Below are positions 7,819-14,874 of a DNA stretch of 64,000 bases, piece by piece. The DNA is from Aliiroseovarius lamellibrachiae. GTDB lineage: Bacteria > Pseudomonadota > Alphaproteobacteria > Rhodobacterales > Rhodobacteraceae. The DNA is taken from NCBI RefSeq assembly GCF_018599245.1, contig NZ_JAHEVJ010000003.1, forward strand, positions 124,001-188,000, written 5' to 3'. Within the stretch, counting starts at the first letter, position 1. Each line of letters opens with the position of its first letter. The notes under the pieces were generated by a model. That model had not been told where the DNA came from. It saw only the letters and a list, made by a program, of their open reading frames with translations, and did not search any database. The translations under genes were made by a program, and so were the position numbers.

Positions 7819-8418
7819 ATGATCTTATATTATTCAACGAATTCGCCTTTTGCCCGGGTCGCACGGATGGCTGCGAGAGAGTCCGGAAAAATGGCTGAGG
7901 TCGAAGAAAGGATGGCTGCGAACCGTGCTCCAGATAACCCTGTGCTGATCCACAGCCCTGTGGGGCGCGTGCCGACGCTGGTTGTCGGCGAGCTGGTGAT
8001 CACAGAGGCGCGCTATATCTATGATTTTTTAACCAAAAAATCGACCAACCCCGACGTCGTTTCCATCCCGCCACTCGACGTCAAAGCTGTTTCTCAAGAG
8101 GGGCAGATCTTGGGTTTTATGGATGGAATTGCCTGTTGGGTGCGTGAAAACCGCCGTGAAATATCGATGCGATCGATGTTTCTTGTCGATGTCGAAAGGG
8201 ACCGCTCTCTGCGTTGTTTGATGTCTCTTGAGCGGGTTGCACAGAAGATGGATTTGCCAGACTTTGCAACCTTTCGTGGTATGGCATTGGCGGCTGGGCT
8301 GGATTTGATGCAATCTAATGGGTTTCACCCCGATTGGCAGGCCAAGCACCCACATCTTGCAGGGTGGTTTAGCGAGGTCAAGCTCCGCCGCTCAATGATT
8401 GAAACGGCACCAGAGTAA
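7819..8418 (+). CDS. Glutathione S-transferase family protein
   Basis: 199 residues. An N-terminal thioredoxin-like domain (residues 1-75) starts MILYYSTNSPFARVARMAA, with the NSPFARxxR motif of bacterial GSTs, SPVGRVPTLVV with the cis-Pro, and ITEARYIYDFL with the glutathione-contacting Glu-Ala/Ser position. The helical C-terminal domain follows (about 95-190). No membrane segment. It directly follows coaD and ends before a bidirectional terminator. The substrate cannot be told from sequence. Confidence 0.85.
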   Translation: MILYYSTNSPFARVARMAARESGKMAEVEERMAANRAPDNPVLIHSPVGRVPTLVVGELVITEARYIYDFLTKKSTNPDVVSIPPLDVKAVSQEGQILGFMDGIACWVRENRREISMRSMFLVDVERDRSLRCLMSLERVAQKMDLPDFATFRGMALAAGLDLMQSNGFHPDWQAKHPHLAGWFSEVKLRRSMIETAPE

Positions 8419-8455
8419 ACCATTGCGAGACGTCTGGTCTTGGTTATCCACGATG

Positions 8456-8481
8456 AAAAGCCGGAGAATGCCCCGGCTTTT
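8456..8481. terminator. Bidirectional terminator between GST and gap
   Basis: AAAAGCCGG (8456-8464) pairs with CCGGCTTTT (8473-8481) around an 8-base loop. The A-tract and T-tract make it usable from both strands, closing the coaD-GST unit and the minus-strand gap gene. Confidence 0.8.
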
Positions 8482-8517
8482 CAGTGTAAAGCTTTGAGAA
8501 TTCAGTGGGTTGGCCCC

Positions 8518-9519
8518 TTACAGAAACGTCCCCATCGCAACCGCCGTGTCCAGCATCCGATTGGAAAAGCCCCATTCATTGTCATACCAAGTCAGGATCC
8601 GGCACATGTTGCCGTCCATTACACGGGTCTGATCCGTGGCAAAGCTGGAGCTTGCGGGGTCGTGATTGAAGTCGATCGACACCAGCGGCTTGTCGGTCAC
8701 GGCCAAAACCCCCTTCAGCGGGCCATCGCTGGCGGCGGCGCGGATGGCGGCGTTGATCTCTTCGACCGATGTGTCGCGGCTGGCCTCAAAGGTCAGGTCC
8801 ACGCAGGATACATTCGGCGTTGGCACACGGATCGCCACCCCGTCCAATTTGCCCGCAAGTTCCGGCATCACCAGACCCACGGCCTTGGCCGCACCGGTGG
8901 TGGTGGGGATCATGCTCATCGCGGCAGCACGCGCGCGGTAAGGGTCGCTGTGCAGCGTGTCCAGCGTCGGCTGGTCGCCGGTATAAGAATGGATGGTGGT
9001 CATAAAGCCCTTGTTGATGCCAATCGCATCATTCAGAACTTTCACAACCGGGGTCAGGCAGTTTGTGGTGCAAGAGGCGTTCGACACATGCACGTCATTG
9101 GCGGTCAAATCACCGTGGTTCACCCCATACACAATGGTCTTATCCGCACCCGATGACGGGGCAGAGACCAACACGCGGCTGGACCCATTGCCCAGATGCA
9201 CCAGCGCCTTGTCACCTTTGAAAATCCCGGTGCATTCCATCACGATGTCCACATCCGCCCAGGGCAGGTCATCGGGGTTGCGAATGGCGGTCACTTTGAT
9301 CTTGCCACGGCCAGCGTCGATCCAATCTTCGCCAAAACTGACCGCGTGGGGAAACCGCCCATGCACAGAATCAAATTCCAGCAAATGCGCGTTCATCTCT
9401 ACGGGCCCCAGATCGTTGATCGCGATCACTTCGATGTCGTCACGGCCCTGTTCCAACGCGGCGCGCAGCACCAGACGACCGATCCGGCCAAACCCATTGA
9501 TTGCCACTTTAACCGTCAT
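8518..9519 (-). CDS. gap: Glyceraldehyde-3-phosphate dehydrogenase, copy 1 (NAD-type)
   Basis: 333 residues, a complete phosphorylating GAPDH. Landmarks are NGFGRIGR at the Rossmann fold, catalytic Cys150 in SNASCTTNC, the sugar-phosphate loop PTTTGAAKAVG, and WYDNEWGFSNRM near the C terminus. Asp36 (INDL) is the acidic residue that normally favours NAD+ over NADP+. A LacI-like operator sits 36-51 bp upstream of the start. The second GAPDH at 11308-12306 lacks the Asp, so the two may divide catabolic and anabolic roles. A 47-residue membrane protein is encoded 190 bp upstream on the same strand. Confidence 0.95.
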   Translation of the reverse strand: MTVKVAINGFGRIGRLVLRAALEQGRDDIEVIAINDLGPVEMNAHLLEFDSVHGRFPHAVSFGEDWIDAGRGKIKVTAIRNPDDLPWADVDIVMECTGIFKGDKALVHLGNGSSRVLVSAPSSGADKTIVYGVNHGDLTANDVHVSNASCTTNCLTPVVKVLNDAIGINKGFMTTIHSYTGDQPTLDTLHSDPYRARAAAMSMIPTTTGAAKAVGLVMPELAGKLDGVAIRVPTPNVSCVDLTFEASRDTSVEEINAAIRAAASDGPLKGVLAVTDKPLVSIDFNHDPASSSFATDQTRVMDGNMCRILTWYDNEWGFSNRMLDTAVAMGTFL

Positions 9520-9554
9520 ATGCGTGATCCTTCATGATCCGAAGTTTATATAAA

Positions 9555-9570
9555 ATGCTAGCGCTAACAT
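9555..9570. promoter_or_regulatory. LacI-like operator upstream of gap copy 1
   Basis: ATGCTAGCGCTAACAT is a 16-bp palindrome with one mismatched pair and a central GCGC, the shape of LacI/GalR-family operators (TGTTAGCGCTAACA type). It ends 36 bp before the gap start, so it would overlap the promoter or early leader. No LacI-family gene is in the window. Confidence 0.55.
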
Positions 9571-9599
9571 GTGCATTTTCAGCCAAAGGTCAAGCGAAA

Positions 9600-9613
9600 C
9601 CGACCGTGGTCGG
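9600..9613 (-). terminator. Possible weak terminator after the 47-residue membrane protein
   Basis: CCGACC-GT-GGTCGG forms a short hairpin followed on the minus strand by TTTCG. The loop is tight and the T-tract short, so termination is uncertain; it lies about 100 bp past the small gene. Confidence 0.3.
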
Positions 9614-9709
9614 GGGATTTTACGCGGAATGTGAACGGTGATGGATCGCCCCAATCGGGGGGGCGTGGGTCAGGCGTTTACACAGGTTTATGACTGCCAG
9701 CCCTGGAGG

Positions 9710-9853
9710 TTAACGCCAAAAGGCCAACCATTCTGTGAATTCCGTGAACTTCTTGGCCAGAAATAACGAGTTTTCCCCGTCAAACAGGGTAAAATCCAGT
9801 CCGAAAAAGGCAACAATCACGATGCCGAGAAAGATGGCGATGGGGTTTGTCAC
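9710..9853 (-). CDS. Small conserved membrane protein, 47 residues
   Basis: I place the start at GTG 9853, because AGGAG lies 7-8 bases upstream on the minus strand; a longer frame to 9907 has no such site. The product has one hydrophobic span (IAIFLGIVIVAFFGLDFTLF) and then a conserved-looking tail with LAKKFTEFTEWLAFWR. The aromatic, positively charged C terminus fits an inner-membrane micro-protein. I recognise this type of short protein from Rhodobacteraceae genomes, but it has no assigned function. It precedes gap on the same strand. Confidence 0.7.
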   Translation of the reverse strand: MTNPIAIFLGIVIVAFFGLDFTLFDGENSLFLAKKFTEFTEWLAFWR

Positions 9854-10069
9854 GAATATGCTCCTGTCACATCGCCACAGTTTCGCAGTGTTGGCGGATG
9901 GGGGCAAGGGGGGCGTGTGGATGGGGGGCTGTGGATGCGGCGCGCATCGCTGCTTATGGGGGAGTGTGTTTGGGGGAAGGAATATGGCGCGGCTTTGGGC
10001 GGCAGATGGCGGCTATGAGTCCAGAGTGACGGATGCCGCGAACTGAACAAATGGCTGCACAGTCAGTCT

Positions 10070-10106
10070 TGACATTGTACATGTCATTATGACATTGATA
10101 CTGTCA
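10070..10106. promoter_or_regulatory. Twin TGACA-N7-TGTCA operators at the marR promoter
   Basis: Two 17-bp inverted repeats of identical design, TGACATTGTACATGTCA (10070-10086) and TGACATTGATACTGTCA (10090-10106), are centred 20 bp apart, about two helical turns, on the same DNA face. The second ends on the A of the regulator's ATG. This is the expected arrangement for MarR autorepression. No Shine-Dalgarno sequence is present, so the transcript may be leaderless. Confidence 0.65.
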
Positions 10107-10552
10107 TGATGAAGTCGGAGCAAATATACAAACTCATTTGGATGTCGCGCCCATTGATGCAGGCGGCGGAGAATGCTGTTGAGCTAGGACTGGATGGCAC
10201 TGGGTTGACTGTTAGGACACGGGCCGTTCTGGAAATTCTCTACGCTGAAGATGAAGCTACCGTTCCTGCCATTGCGCAGAAACTTGAGATCAACAGACAA
10301 TATGTTCAGTTAATGGTGAATGAGACCCTTGCGGATAATCTGACCGTCAGGTGCGAAAATCCCCGCCACAAGAAATCCGCCATCATTACATTGACTGATC
10401 AGGGGCGCGCGTTGATCAAAGATGTTATTGGCCGCGAAATGTCGCTTGTCAGATCAATGAGTGCGGGGCTGAACACCTCCGAGGTCGAAACCGCCCTCAA
10501 GGTTGTCACGGCGCTGATCGAGAAACTGAAATCAAATATAGAAAGCGATTGA
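10106..10552 (+). CDS. MarR-family transcriptional regulator
   Basis: 148 residues with the MarR winged-helix layout: N-terminal dimerisation helix, HTH around residues 55-80 (TVPAIAQKLEINRQYVQLMVNETLADN), then the beta wing (RCENPRHKKSAIITLTDQG), and a long C-terminal dimer helix. The start overlaps an operator-like dyad and lacks a ribosome-binding site; ATG 10109 is an equally possible start. It is followed after one base by a cysteine hydrolase gene, its likely target. Base composition is less GC-rich than the flanking gap genes, so the pair may be a later arrival. Confidence 0.85.
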   Translation: MMKSEQIYKLIWMSRPLMQAAENAVELGLDGTGLTVRTRAVLEILYAEDEATVPAIAQKLEINRQYVQLMVNETLADNLTVRCENPRHKKSAIITLTDQGRALIKDVIGREMSLVRSMSAGLNTSEVETALKVVTALIEKLKSNIESD

Positions 10553-10553
10553 T

Positions 10554-11177
10554 ATGATCTGGAGCCTACCAGCCCTCGCTATCTTCGGGGTAACCATTTG
10601 GTTTGTAAATGGTATTAGGCAGATTGGTGCGGTCAGTTCTGGCGACCCTATTGACGCGCGATCAGGCACTGCGCTGCTCATGATTGATCTTCAAACTGTT
10701 TTCTGGGACGCGGGCATATTCGATGAAACTGCAAGAGAAAATGCAAAGGCGCAGGTGCTGTCCGAGGTAGAGGCGGCCAAGTCCAGCGGTCTACCCGTCA
10801 TCGCAGTGCGCCAGGAATGGTCTATTCCTTCGACCAAGGCCGTGGCGAGGCTGTTGATGAAAGGGCAAGCGATTGAAGGGACGCCGGGGACCGAACTAGC
10901 GACACCATTCGAAGATCTTGCCGACCACATTGTGGTGAAACGTGTTCAGGATGCGTTTGAGACCAAAGAACTCGATAGCCTCCTCGGGCAACTCGACGTC
11001 GGAAAACTTCGCATTGTTGGGCTGGACACGAATTACTGCGTTGCCAAGACGGCACTTGCGGCACGGCAGCGGGGATATGAGGTTGAGATCATCAGGCGGG
11101 GTGTTTTGTCAGCTGATCAACAGGGTGCGGAGAAAACACTCAATATGCTGAGCGAGAAGCAAGTGACGTTGAACTAA
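10554..11177 (+). CDS. Membrane-anchored isochorismatase-family cysteine hydrolase
   Basis: 207 residues. An N-terminal hydrophobic segment (about residues 3-20) looks like a signal anchor, which is unusual for this normally cytoplasmic family. The hydrolase domain from about residue 38 has the full Asp-Lys-Cys triad: Asp45 (LLMIDLQ), Lys129 (HIVVKR) and Cys162 (DTNYCVAKTA). Family members hydrolyse amides or vinyl ethers such as nicotinamide, N-carbamoyl compounds or isochorismate; the substrate here is unknown. It is transcribed with the MarR regulator and ends at a terminator. Confidence 0.82.
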   Translation: MIWSLPALAIFGVTIWFVNGIRQIGAVSSGDPIDARSGTALLMIDLQTVFWDAGIFDETARENAKAQVLSEVEAAKSSGLPVIAVRQEWSIPSTKAVARLLMKGQAIEGTPGTELATPFEDLADHIVVKRVQDAFETKELDSLLGQLDVGKLRIVGLDTNYCVAKTALAARQRGYEVEIIRRGVLSADQQGAEKTLNMLSEKQVTLN

Positions 11178-11252
11178 AATGACTGTCATGTGCCGAAAGC
11201 GGACCTTGGAACGCATGCAGCGACTTCACACAAAGCCCACACAGCCGCAAAA

Positions 11253-11288
11253 AAATACCCCCGGTGCATCGCAGCATCGGGGGTATTT
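11253..11288. terminator. Bidirectional terminator between the hydrolase and gap copy 2
   Basis: AAATACCCCC (11253-11262) pairs with GGGGGTATTT (11279-11288), with an A-tract on one side and TCTTT on the other. It serves the plus-strand marR-hydrolase pair and the minus-strand gap gene. Confidence 0.82.
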
Positions 11289-11307
11289 CTTTAATATTTA
11301 AAGTGGC

Positions 11308-12306
11308 TTAAAGGCTGCCCATCTTCACGGCCAAATCGGCCATGCGGGTCGAAAAGCCCCATTCGTTGTCGTACCAACCCAGCACGCGCACCAGGCGGTT
11401 GCCGGTCACTTTGGTCTGGTCCGCGGCAAAGATTGCGCTTTCTTCCGAGTGGTTGAAGTCAATCGACACCAGCTCTTCGTCATTGTACCCCAGCACGCCT
11501 TTCATGGCGCCGTCAGAGGCGGCTTTCATCACCGCGTTCACCTCGTCCAGGGTCACGTCGCGTTCCGCCACAAAGGTCAGATCCACGGCAGAGACGTTCG
11601 GCGTGGGCACGCGCACGGCGGATCCATCCAGCTTGCCTTTCAGCGCCGGAAGCACTTCGCCCAAGGCGGCGGCCGCCCCGGTTGAGGTCGGGATCATCGA
11701 CATCGCTGCCGCCCGCGCGCGGTACAGGTCCTTGTGGCGACGGTCCAGCGTGGGTTGGTCGCCGGTATAGGCATGGATTGTCGTCATAATGCCGCTGTCG
11801 ATGCCAAAGGCGCCATGCAGCACCTTGGCCATCGGCGCCAAACAGTTGGTGGTGCAGGATCCGTTTGAAATCATCACGTCATCCGCGGTCAGCTCGTCAT
11901 CATTCACACCGTAAACGATGGTTTTCTGCACGTTTTTGGCCGGCGCTGAGATCAGCACCTTTTTGGCACCCTGCACAATGTGCTGATGCGCCTTGTCGCC
12001 ATCGTTGAAATTGCCGGTGCATTCCAGAACCACATCAACGCCAGACCAATCCAGCTCTTCCATATTATAGGTCGACATCATCTGCATCGGGCCTTGGCCC
12101 ACATCCATTGTGCCCTCACCCAGGGTGATTTCGTTCGGAAAACGCCCATGAACCGAGTCGTATTTCAGCAGGTGTTTTGCTGTGTCCAGCGGCCCGGTGG
12201 CGTTCACTTTGACAACTTGAATGTCTGTGCGGCCAGACGCTGCGATTTGTGACAATGTGCAGCGGCCGATGCGACCAAAACCATTGATACCGACTTTAAC
12301 GGTCAT
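11308..12306 (-). CDS. gap: Glyceraldehyde-3-phosphate dehydrogenase, copy 2 (possibly NADP-accepting)
   Basis: 332 residues from ATG 12306 (AAGGGG upstream). A start at 12333 is possible but would add nine residues not seen in the family. Catalytic Cys151 (SNGSCTTNC), PTSTGAAAALG and WYDNEWGFSTRM are all present. At the position of the NAD-selecting Asp it has Ala36 (KVNATG), resembling GapB-type enzymes that use NADP+ or both cofactors. A gluconeogenic or biosynthetic role is therefore plausible but inferred. Two TGTTAGCG motifs lie 113-144 bp upstream. Confidence 0.94.
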   Translation of the reverse strand: MTVKVGINGFGRIGRCTLSQIAASGRTDIQVVKVNATGPLDTAKHLLKYDSVHGRFPNEITLGEGTMDVGQGPMQMMSTYNMEELDWSGVDVVLECTGNFNDGDKAHQHIVQGAKKVLISAPAKNVQKTIVYGVNDDELTADDVMISNGSCTTNCLAPMAKVLHGAFGIDSGIMTTIHAYTGDQPTLDRRHKDLYRARAAAMSMIPTSTGAAAALGEVLPALKGKLDGSAVRVPTPNVSAVDLTFVAERDVTLDEVNAVMKAASDGAMKGVLGYNDEELVSIDFNHSEESAIFAADQTKVTGNRLVRVLGWYDNEWGFSTRMADLAVKMGSL

Positions 12307-12627
12307 CGAATTACCCCTTGAGTTCCGGACCACGCCCCGCGGCCCTATAGAGACTTTGCGCAGGGTATAGACGGGCAGGCGGGTTGGTCCAACTCGGAAA
12401 ACGCGATTGTTGCCAGCTTGTTAGCGAAAACATGACCTGTTAGCGCAAACCCGTGTGCCCCGGCCAACACCCGTAAGTGCATTCGTTAAATATCTTGGGG
12501 CGCAAACAGTCACGAAGTTGCGCAGCCGGGCGTGCAATCGGGGATCAAACGGTTGCCTGGGGCCGTACAATCGTTAGGATTCGCCCAAACACAGTCGCCG
12601 ATCAGCACAAGAACGGGAAAAGATGAC
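12307..12627. other. 321-bp divergent region between gap copy 2 and the DUF808 gene
   Basis: It contains the two TGTTAGCG motifs (12419-12450) and presumably both promoters. An in-frame upstream extension of the DUF808 gene to 12532 has no ribosome-binding site and I do not use it. No small gene or RNA is evident. Confidence 0.6.
12419..12450. promoter_or_regulatory. Two LacI-like half-palindromes upstream of gap copy 2
   Basis: TGTTAGCGAAAAC (12419-12431) and TGTTAGCGCAAAC (12438-12450) are direct repeats 19 bp apart. Each is an imperfect GTTnGCGCnAAC palindrome, and the TGTTAGCG half matches the operator upstream of gap copy 1 read on the gene strand. Common control of both gap genes is inferred. 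Confidence 0.45.
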
Positions 12628-13590
12628 ATGAGCGGATTAATTGCCCTACTTGATGACGTGGCCGGAATCGCCAAAGTCGCCGCCGCCTCCGTGGATGATG
12701 TCGCCGCCCAAGCCGCAAAAGCCGGGGTTAAAGCCGCCGGGGCCGTGATTGATGACGCCGCCGTGACCCCGAAATACGTGCAAGGCTTTGCCCCTGCGCG
12801 CGAGCTGCCCATTATCGGCCGTATCGCTTGGGGCTCGATCAAAAACAAGCTGCTGATCCTCTTGCCGGTCGCCCTCCTGCTCTCAACCTTCGCCCCTTGG
12901 CTGATCGCCCCATTGTTGATGCTGGGTGGGGCTTACCTGTGTTTTGAAGGCGCCGAAAAGGTCTGGCATGTGCTGTTCCCCACAGACCACACATGGGACC
13001 ACGCGGAACATCCAAAAGGCGATCCCGCGCATCTTGAGGAAAGCAAAATCGCCGGCGCCATCAAAACCGATTTCATCTTGTCGGCCGAGATCATGACCAT
13101 CATCCTCGCGGCCCTTCCCGACGGATCAATCTACGCCAAAGCGGGCGGGCTGGCGATTGCGGGTATTGGCATCACCGTGGCGGTTTACGGCGCGGTCGCG
13201 CTCATTGTGAAAATGGATGATTTTGGCCTGCTGCTGGCACGCTCTGGCCGCATGAAACTCACCCGCCGCTTTGGTCTGGGCCTGGTGCGGTTCATGCCCA
13301 CGCTGATGAAGCTGTTGATGATCATCGGCACCGCCGCCATGATCTGGGTCGGTGGCTCGATCATCATCCACGGCTTGCACGAACTGGGAATGCACTGGCC
13401 CTATGAACCCATCCACCACATCGCCGAAAACGCGTCCCAACGGGTTCCACGCTTTGCGGGCTTTGTCACATGGGCCGTCACCGCCGCCCTTGATGGCGTG
13501 TTTGGCCTGATCCTCGGCGTGATGATCATCCCCGTCGCCACACGGATCATTGCCCCCATTTGGGCCGCCGTGTTCAAAGGCAACGCGTGA
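12628..13590 (+). CDS. DUF808 (YedI-like) integral membrane protein
   Basis: 320 residues from ATG 12628 (MSGLIALLDDVAGIAKVAAASVDDVAAQA), the characteristic DUF808 start. The conserved Ala-rich amphipathic N terminus is followed by hydrophobic segments near residues 70-110 (LLILLPVALLLSTFAPWLIAPLLMLGGAYLCFEG), then a His/Asp-rich loop (FPTDHTWDHAEHP) and four more spans. GGGAAAAG lies upstream. Function is unknown in the family. It is divergent from gap copy 2 and convergent with an EamA transporter. Confidence 0.88.
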   Translation: MSGLIALLDDVAGIAKVAAASVDDVAAQAAKAGVKAAGAVIDDAAVTPKYVQGFAPARELPIIGRIAWGSIKNKLLILLPVALLLSTFAPWLIAPLLMLGGAYLCFEGAEKVWHVLFPTDHTWDHAEHPKGDPAHLEESKIAGAIKTDFILSAEIMTIILAALPDGSIYAKAGGLAIAGIGITVAVYGAVALIVKMDDFGLLLARSGRMKLTRRFGLGLVRFMPTLMKLLMIIGTAAMIWVGGSIIIHGLHELGMHWPYEPIHHIAENASQRVPRFAGFVTWAVTAALDGVFGLILGVMIIPVATRIIAPIWAAVFKGNA

Positions 13591-13599
13591 CCCACGGCT

Positions 13600-13645
13600 C
13601 TTTTTTCTTGTCATAAATATCCCGGGGCAAGGGGCAGCGCCCCTT
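13600..13645 (-). repeat. Interspersed GC-rich element, copy 2
   Basis: Read on the minus strand: AAGGGGCGCTGCCCCTT, then CCCCGGGATATTTATG, then ACAAGAAAAAAGAG. The first 16 bases match copy 1 (5565-5580) exactly. The element abuts the EamA stop codon, whose last bases fall inside its palindrome, so the final codons of that gene may derive from it. Confidence 0.6.
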
Positions 13646-14495
13646 ACTTTCGCGACCGCTGCAATAAGAAAAGCCCGCTGCTCACAATCACCGCACTGCC
13701 CAAAAGCGTCATCATATCCGGGCGCTCGCCAAAAAAGCTTACCCCAATCACCAGCGCAAAAAGCAACCGGGAATAGCGAAACGGCGTGACCACCGACACT
13801 TCCCCCACCCGCATCGCGCGGGTCAGCGCGGTATAGGCCACAACCCCCACAACGGTCGCCAAACCCACATAGCCACAGCTGGCCAAAGTCATCGGTTTAA
13901 CCCCGCCAAAGCCGATCAACACCAGCCCCGCCGCCGTCAAAACCGCAAACCCCGCCACACCCAATTGGGCGGCGGTCATCGACACGGGGCTTGCGCGCGT
14001 CGCCAAATCGCGGCCCGCAAAGCCCAACAGCCCCAGGACGGCAAAAATCGACAAGGGATCAAACGCCTCCAACCCCGGGCGTAGAATCATCAAAACGCCG
14101 ATAAACCCGGCAGAGATCGCCAGCCAGCGCCGCCAGCCGACCCGCTCTCCAAACACAAAAACCGCGCCCAAAGCCACCACCAAGGGCGTGGCCTGCAGGA
14201 TCGCCGAGGCGCTTGAAATCGGCGTCAGCGCAATCGCCAACGCAAAGAACAACCGCCCGCCAATTTCAAACACGGACCGGATGATCAACACTTTCGACAG
14301 CAGATCCGGATGCAAAACCCGTTCCCCCTGCGCGCGCGCCGTTAGGGCAAAAACAACCAATCCCAAGGCGCCAAACAGCGCCACCGCCTGACCAATTGGA
14401 ATGTCGCGGGCGGCGGCCTTTAGGGCCATATCCTCCAGCGCAAATAATCCCATTGCGAAAATCATGAAAAACGCGCCGCGCATATTGTCGGACAT
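13644..14495 (-). CDS. EamA/DMT-family transporter (drug/metabolite type)
   Basis: 283 residues from ATG 14495 (MSDNMRGAFFMIFAMGLFALEDMALKAA). An in-frame start at 14570 would add 25 charged residues unlike the family. Ten hydrophobic segments form two EamA repeats (about residues 8-135 and 145-278), each with the typical conserved Arg/Pro-rich loops. Members export metabolites or amino acids, or import small solutes; the substrate is unknown. The stop codon sits in an interspersed repeat, and its upstream region carries the TTAAACAGTTTAA dyads. Confidence 0.85.
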   Translation of the reverse strand: MSDNMRGAFFMIFAMGLFALEDMALKAAARDIPIGQAVALFGALGLVVFALTARAQGERVLHPDLLSKVLIIRSVFEIGGRLFFALAIALTPISSASAILQATPLVVALGAVFVFGERVGWRRWLAISAGFIGVLMILRPGLEAFDPLSIFAVLGLLGFAGRDLATRASPVSMTAAQLGVAGFAVLTAAGLVLIGFGGVKPMTLASCGYVGLATVVGVVAYTALTRAMRVGEVSVVTPFRYSRLLFALVIGVSFFGERPDMMTLLGSAVIVSSGLFLLQRSRK

Positions 14496-14575
14496 TTTGG
14501 GGCTTTCCCTTCGGTCTTGCTGAGGATCAGGCCGAACGATGGGCCGAAACCGCACAAAACGCGAAATCACACCGC

Positions 14576-14689
14576 CTGTAAACAGTTTAAAGTTTCGCGG
14601 AATGTTCCCTTTAAAGAGTTTACAGTTTTGGGGGTGAAATCTTTAAACAGTTTAATGTTTTGCGACATCGACCTTTAAACAGTTTAAGG
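14576..14689. repeat. Cluster of four 17-bp TTAAACAGTTTAA-type motifs
   Basis: Motifs: CTGTAAACAGTTTAAAG (14576-14592), CTTTAAAGAGTTTACAG (14609-14625, the reverse complement of CTGTAAACTCTTTAAAG), CTTTAAACAGTTTAATG (14641-14657) and CTTTAAACAGTTTAAGG (14673-14689). The core TTAAACAGTTTAA is a perfect odd palindrome. The first and second motifs occur again, base for base, downstream of rpiA (62041-62121). Confidence 0.8.
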
Positions 14690-14792
14690 CGTGTTGCGTT
14701 AAACCGGAAACAAAAATGCGCTGTCTTTCGCGGCGCTCAAACGCGTTTTTTGTTACATTCTTAAATCTGTAAAACGCAACACGCTTTAAAGA

Positions 14793-14821
14793 AAACGCCC
14801 CGCCAATAAGACGGGGCGTTT
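14793..14821 (-). terminator. Intrinsic terminator of tkt
   Basis: AAACGCCCCG (14793-14802) and CGGGGCGTTT (14812-14821) form a perfect 10-bp stem with a 9-base loop, followed on the minus strand by TCTTT. It lies 54 bp past the tkt stop and closely resembles the mmsA terminator stem. Confidence 0.82.
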
Positions 14822-14874
14822 CAAGGATTTTCGATTTTCGGATGGGTCGGAATTCCCCCGAAATCTGATACCGT

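Larger units (their letters stand above)
14496..14874. other. 379-bp intergenic region between the EamA gene and tkt
   Basis: It contains four copies of a TTTAAAC-type dyad motif (14576-14689) and the tkt terminator (14793-14821). I see no coding capacity. The region would also hold the EamA promoter. Confidence 0.65.
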
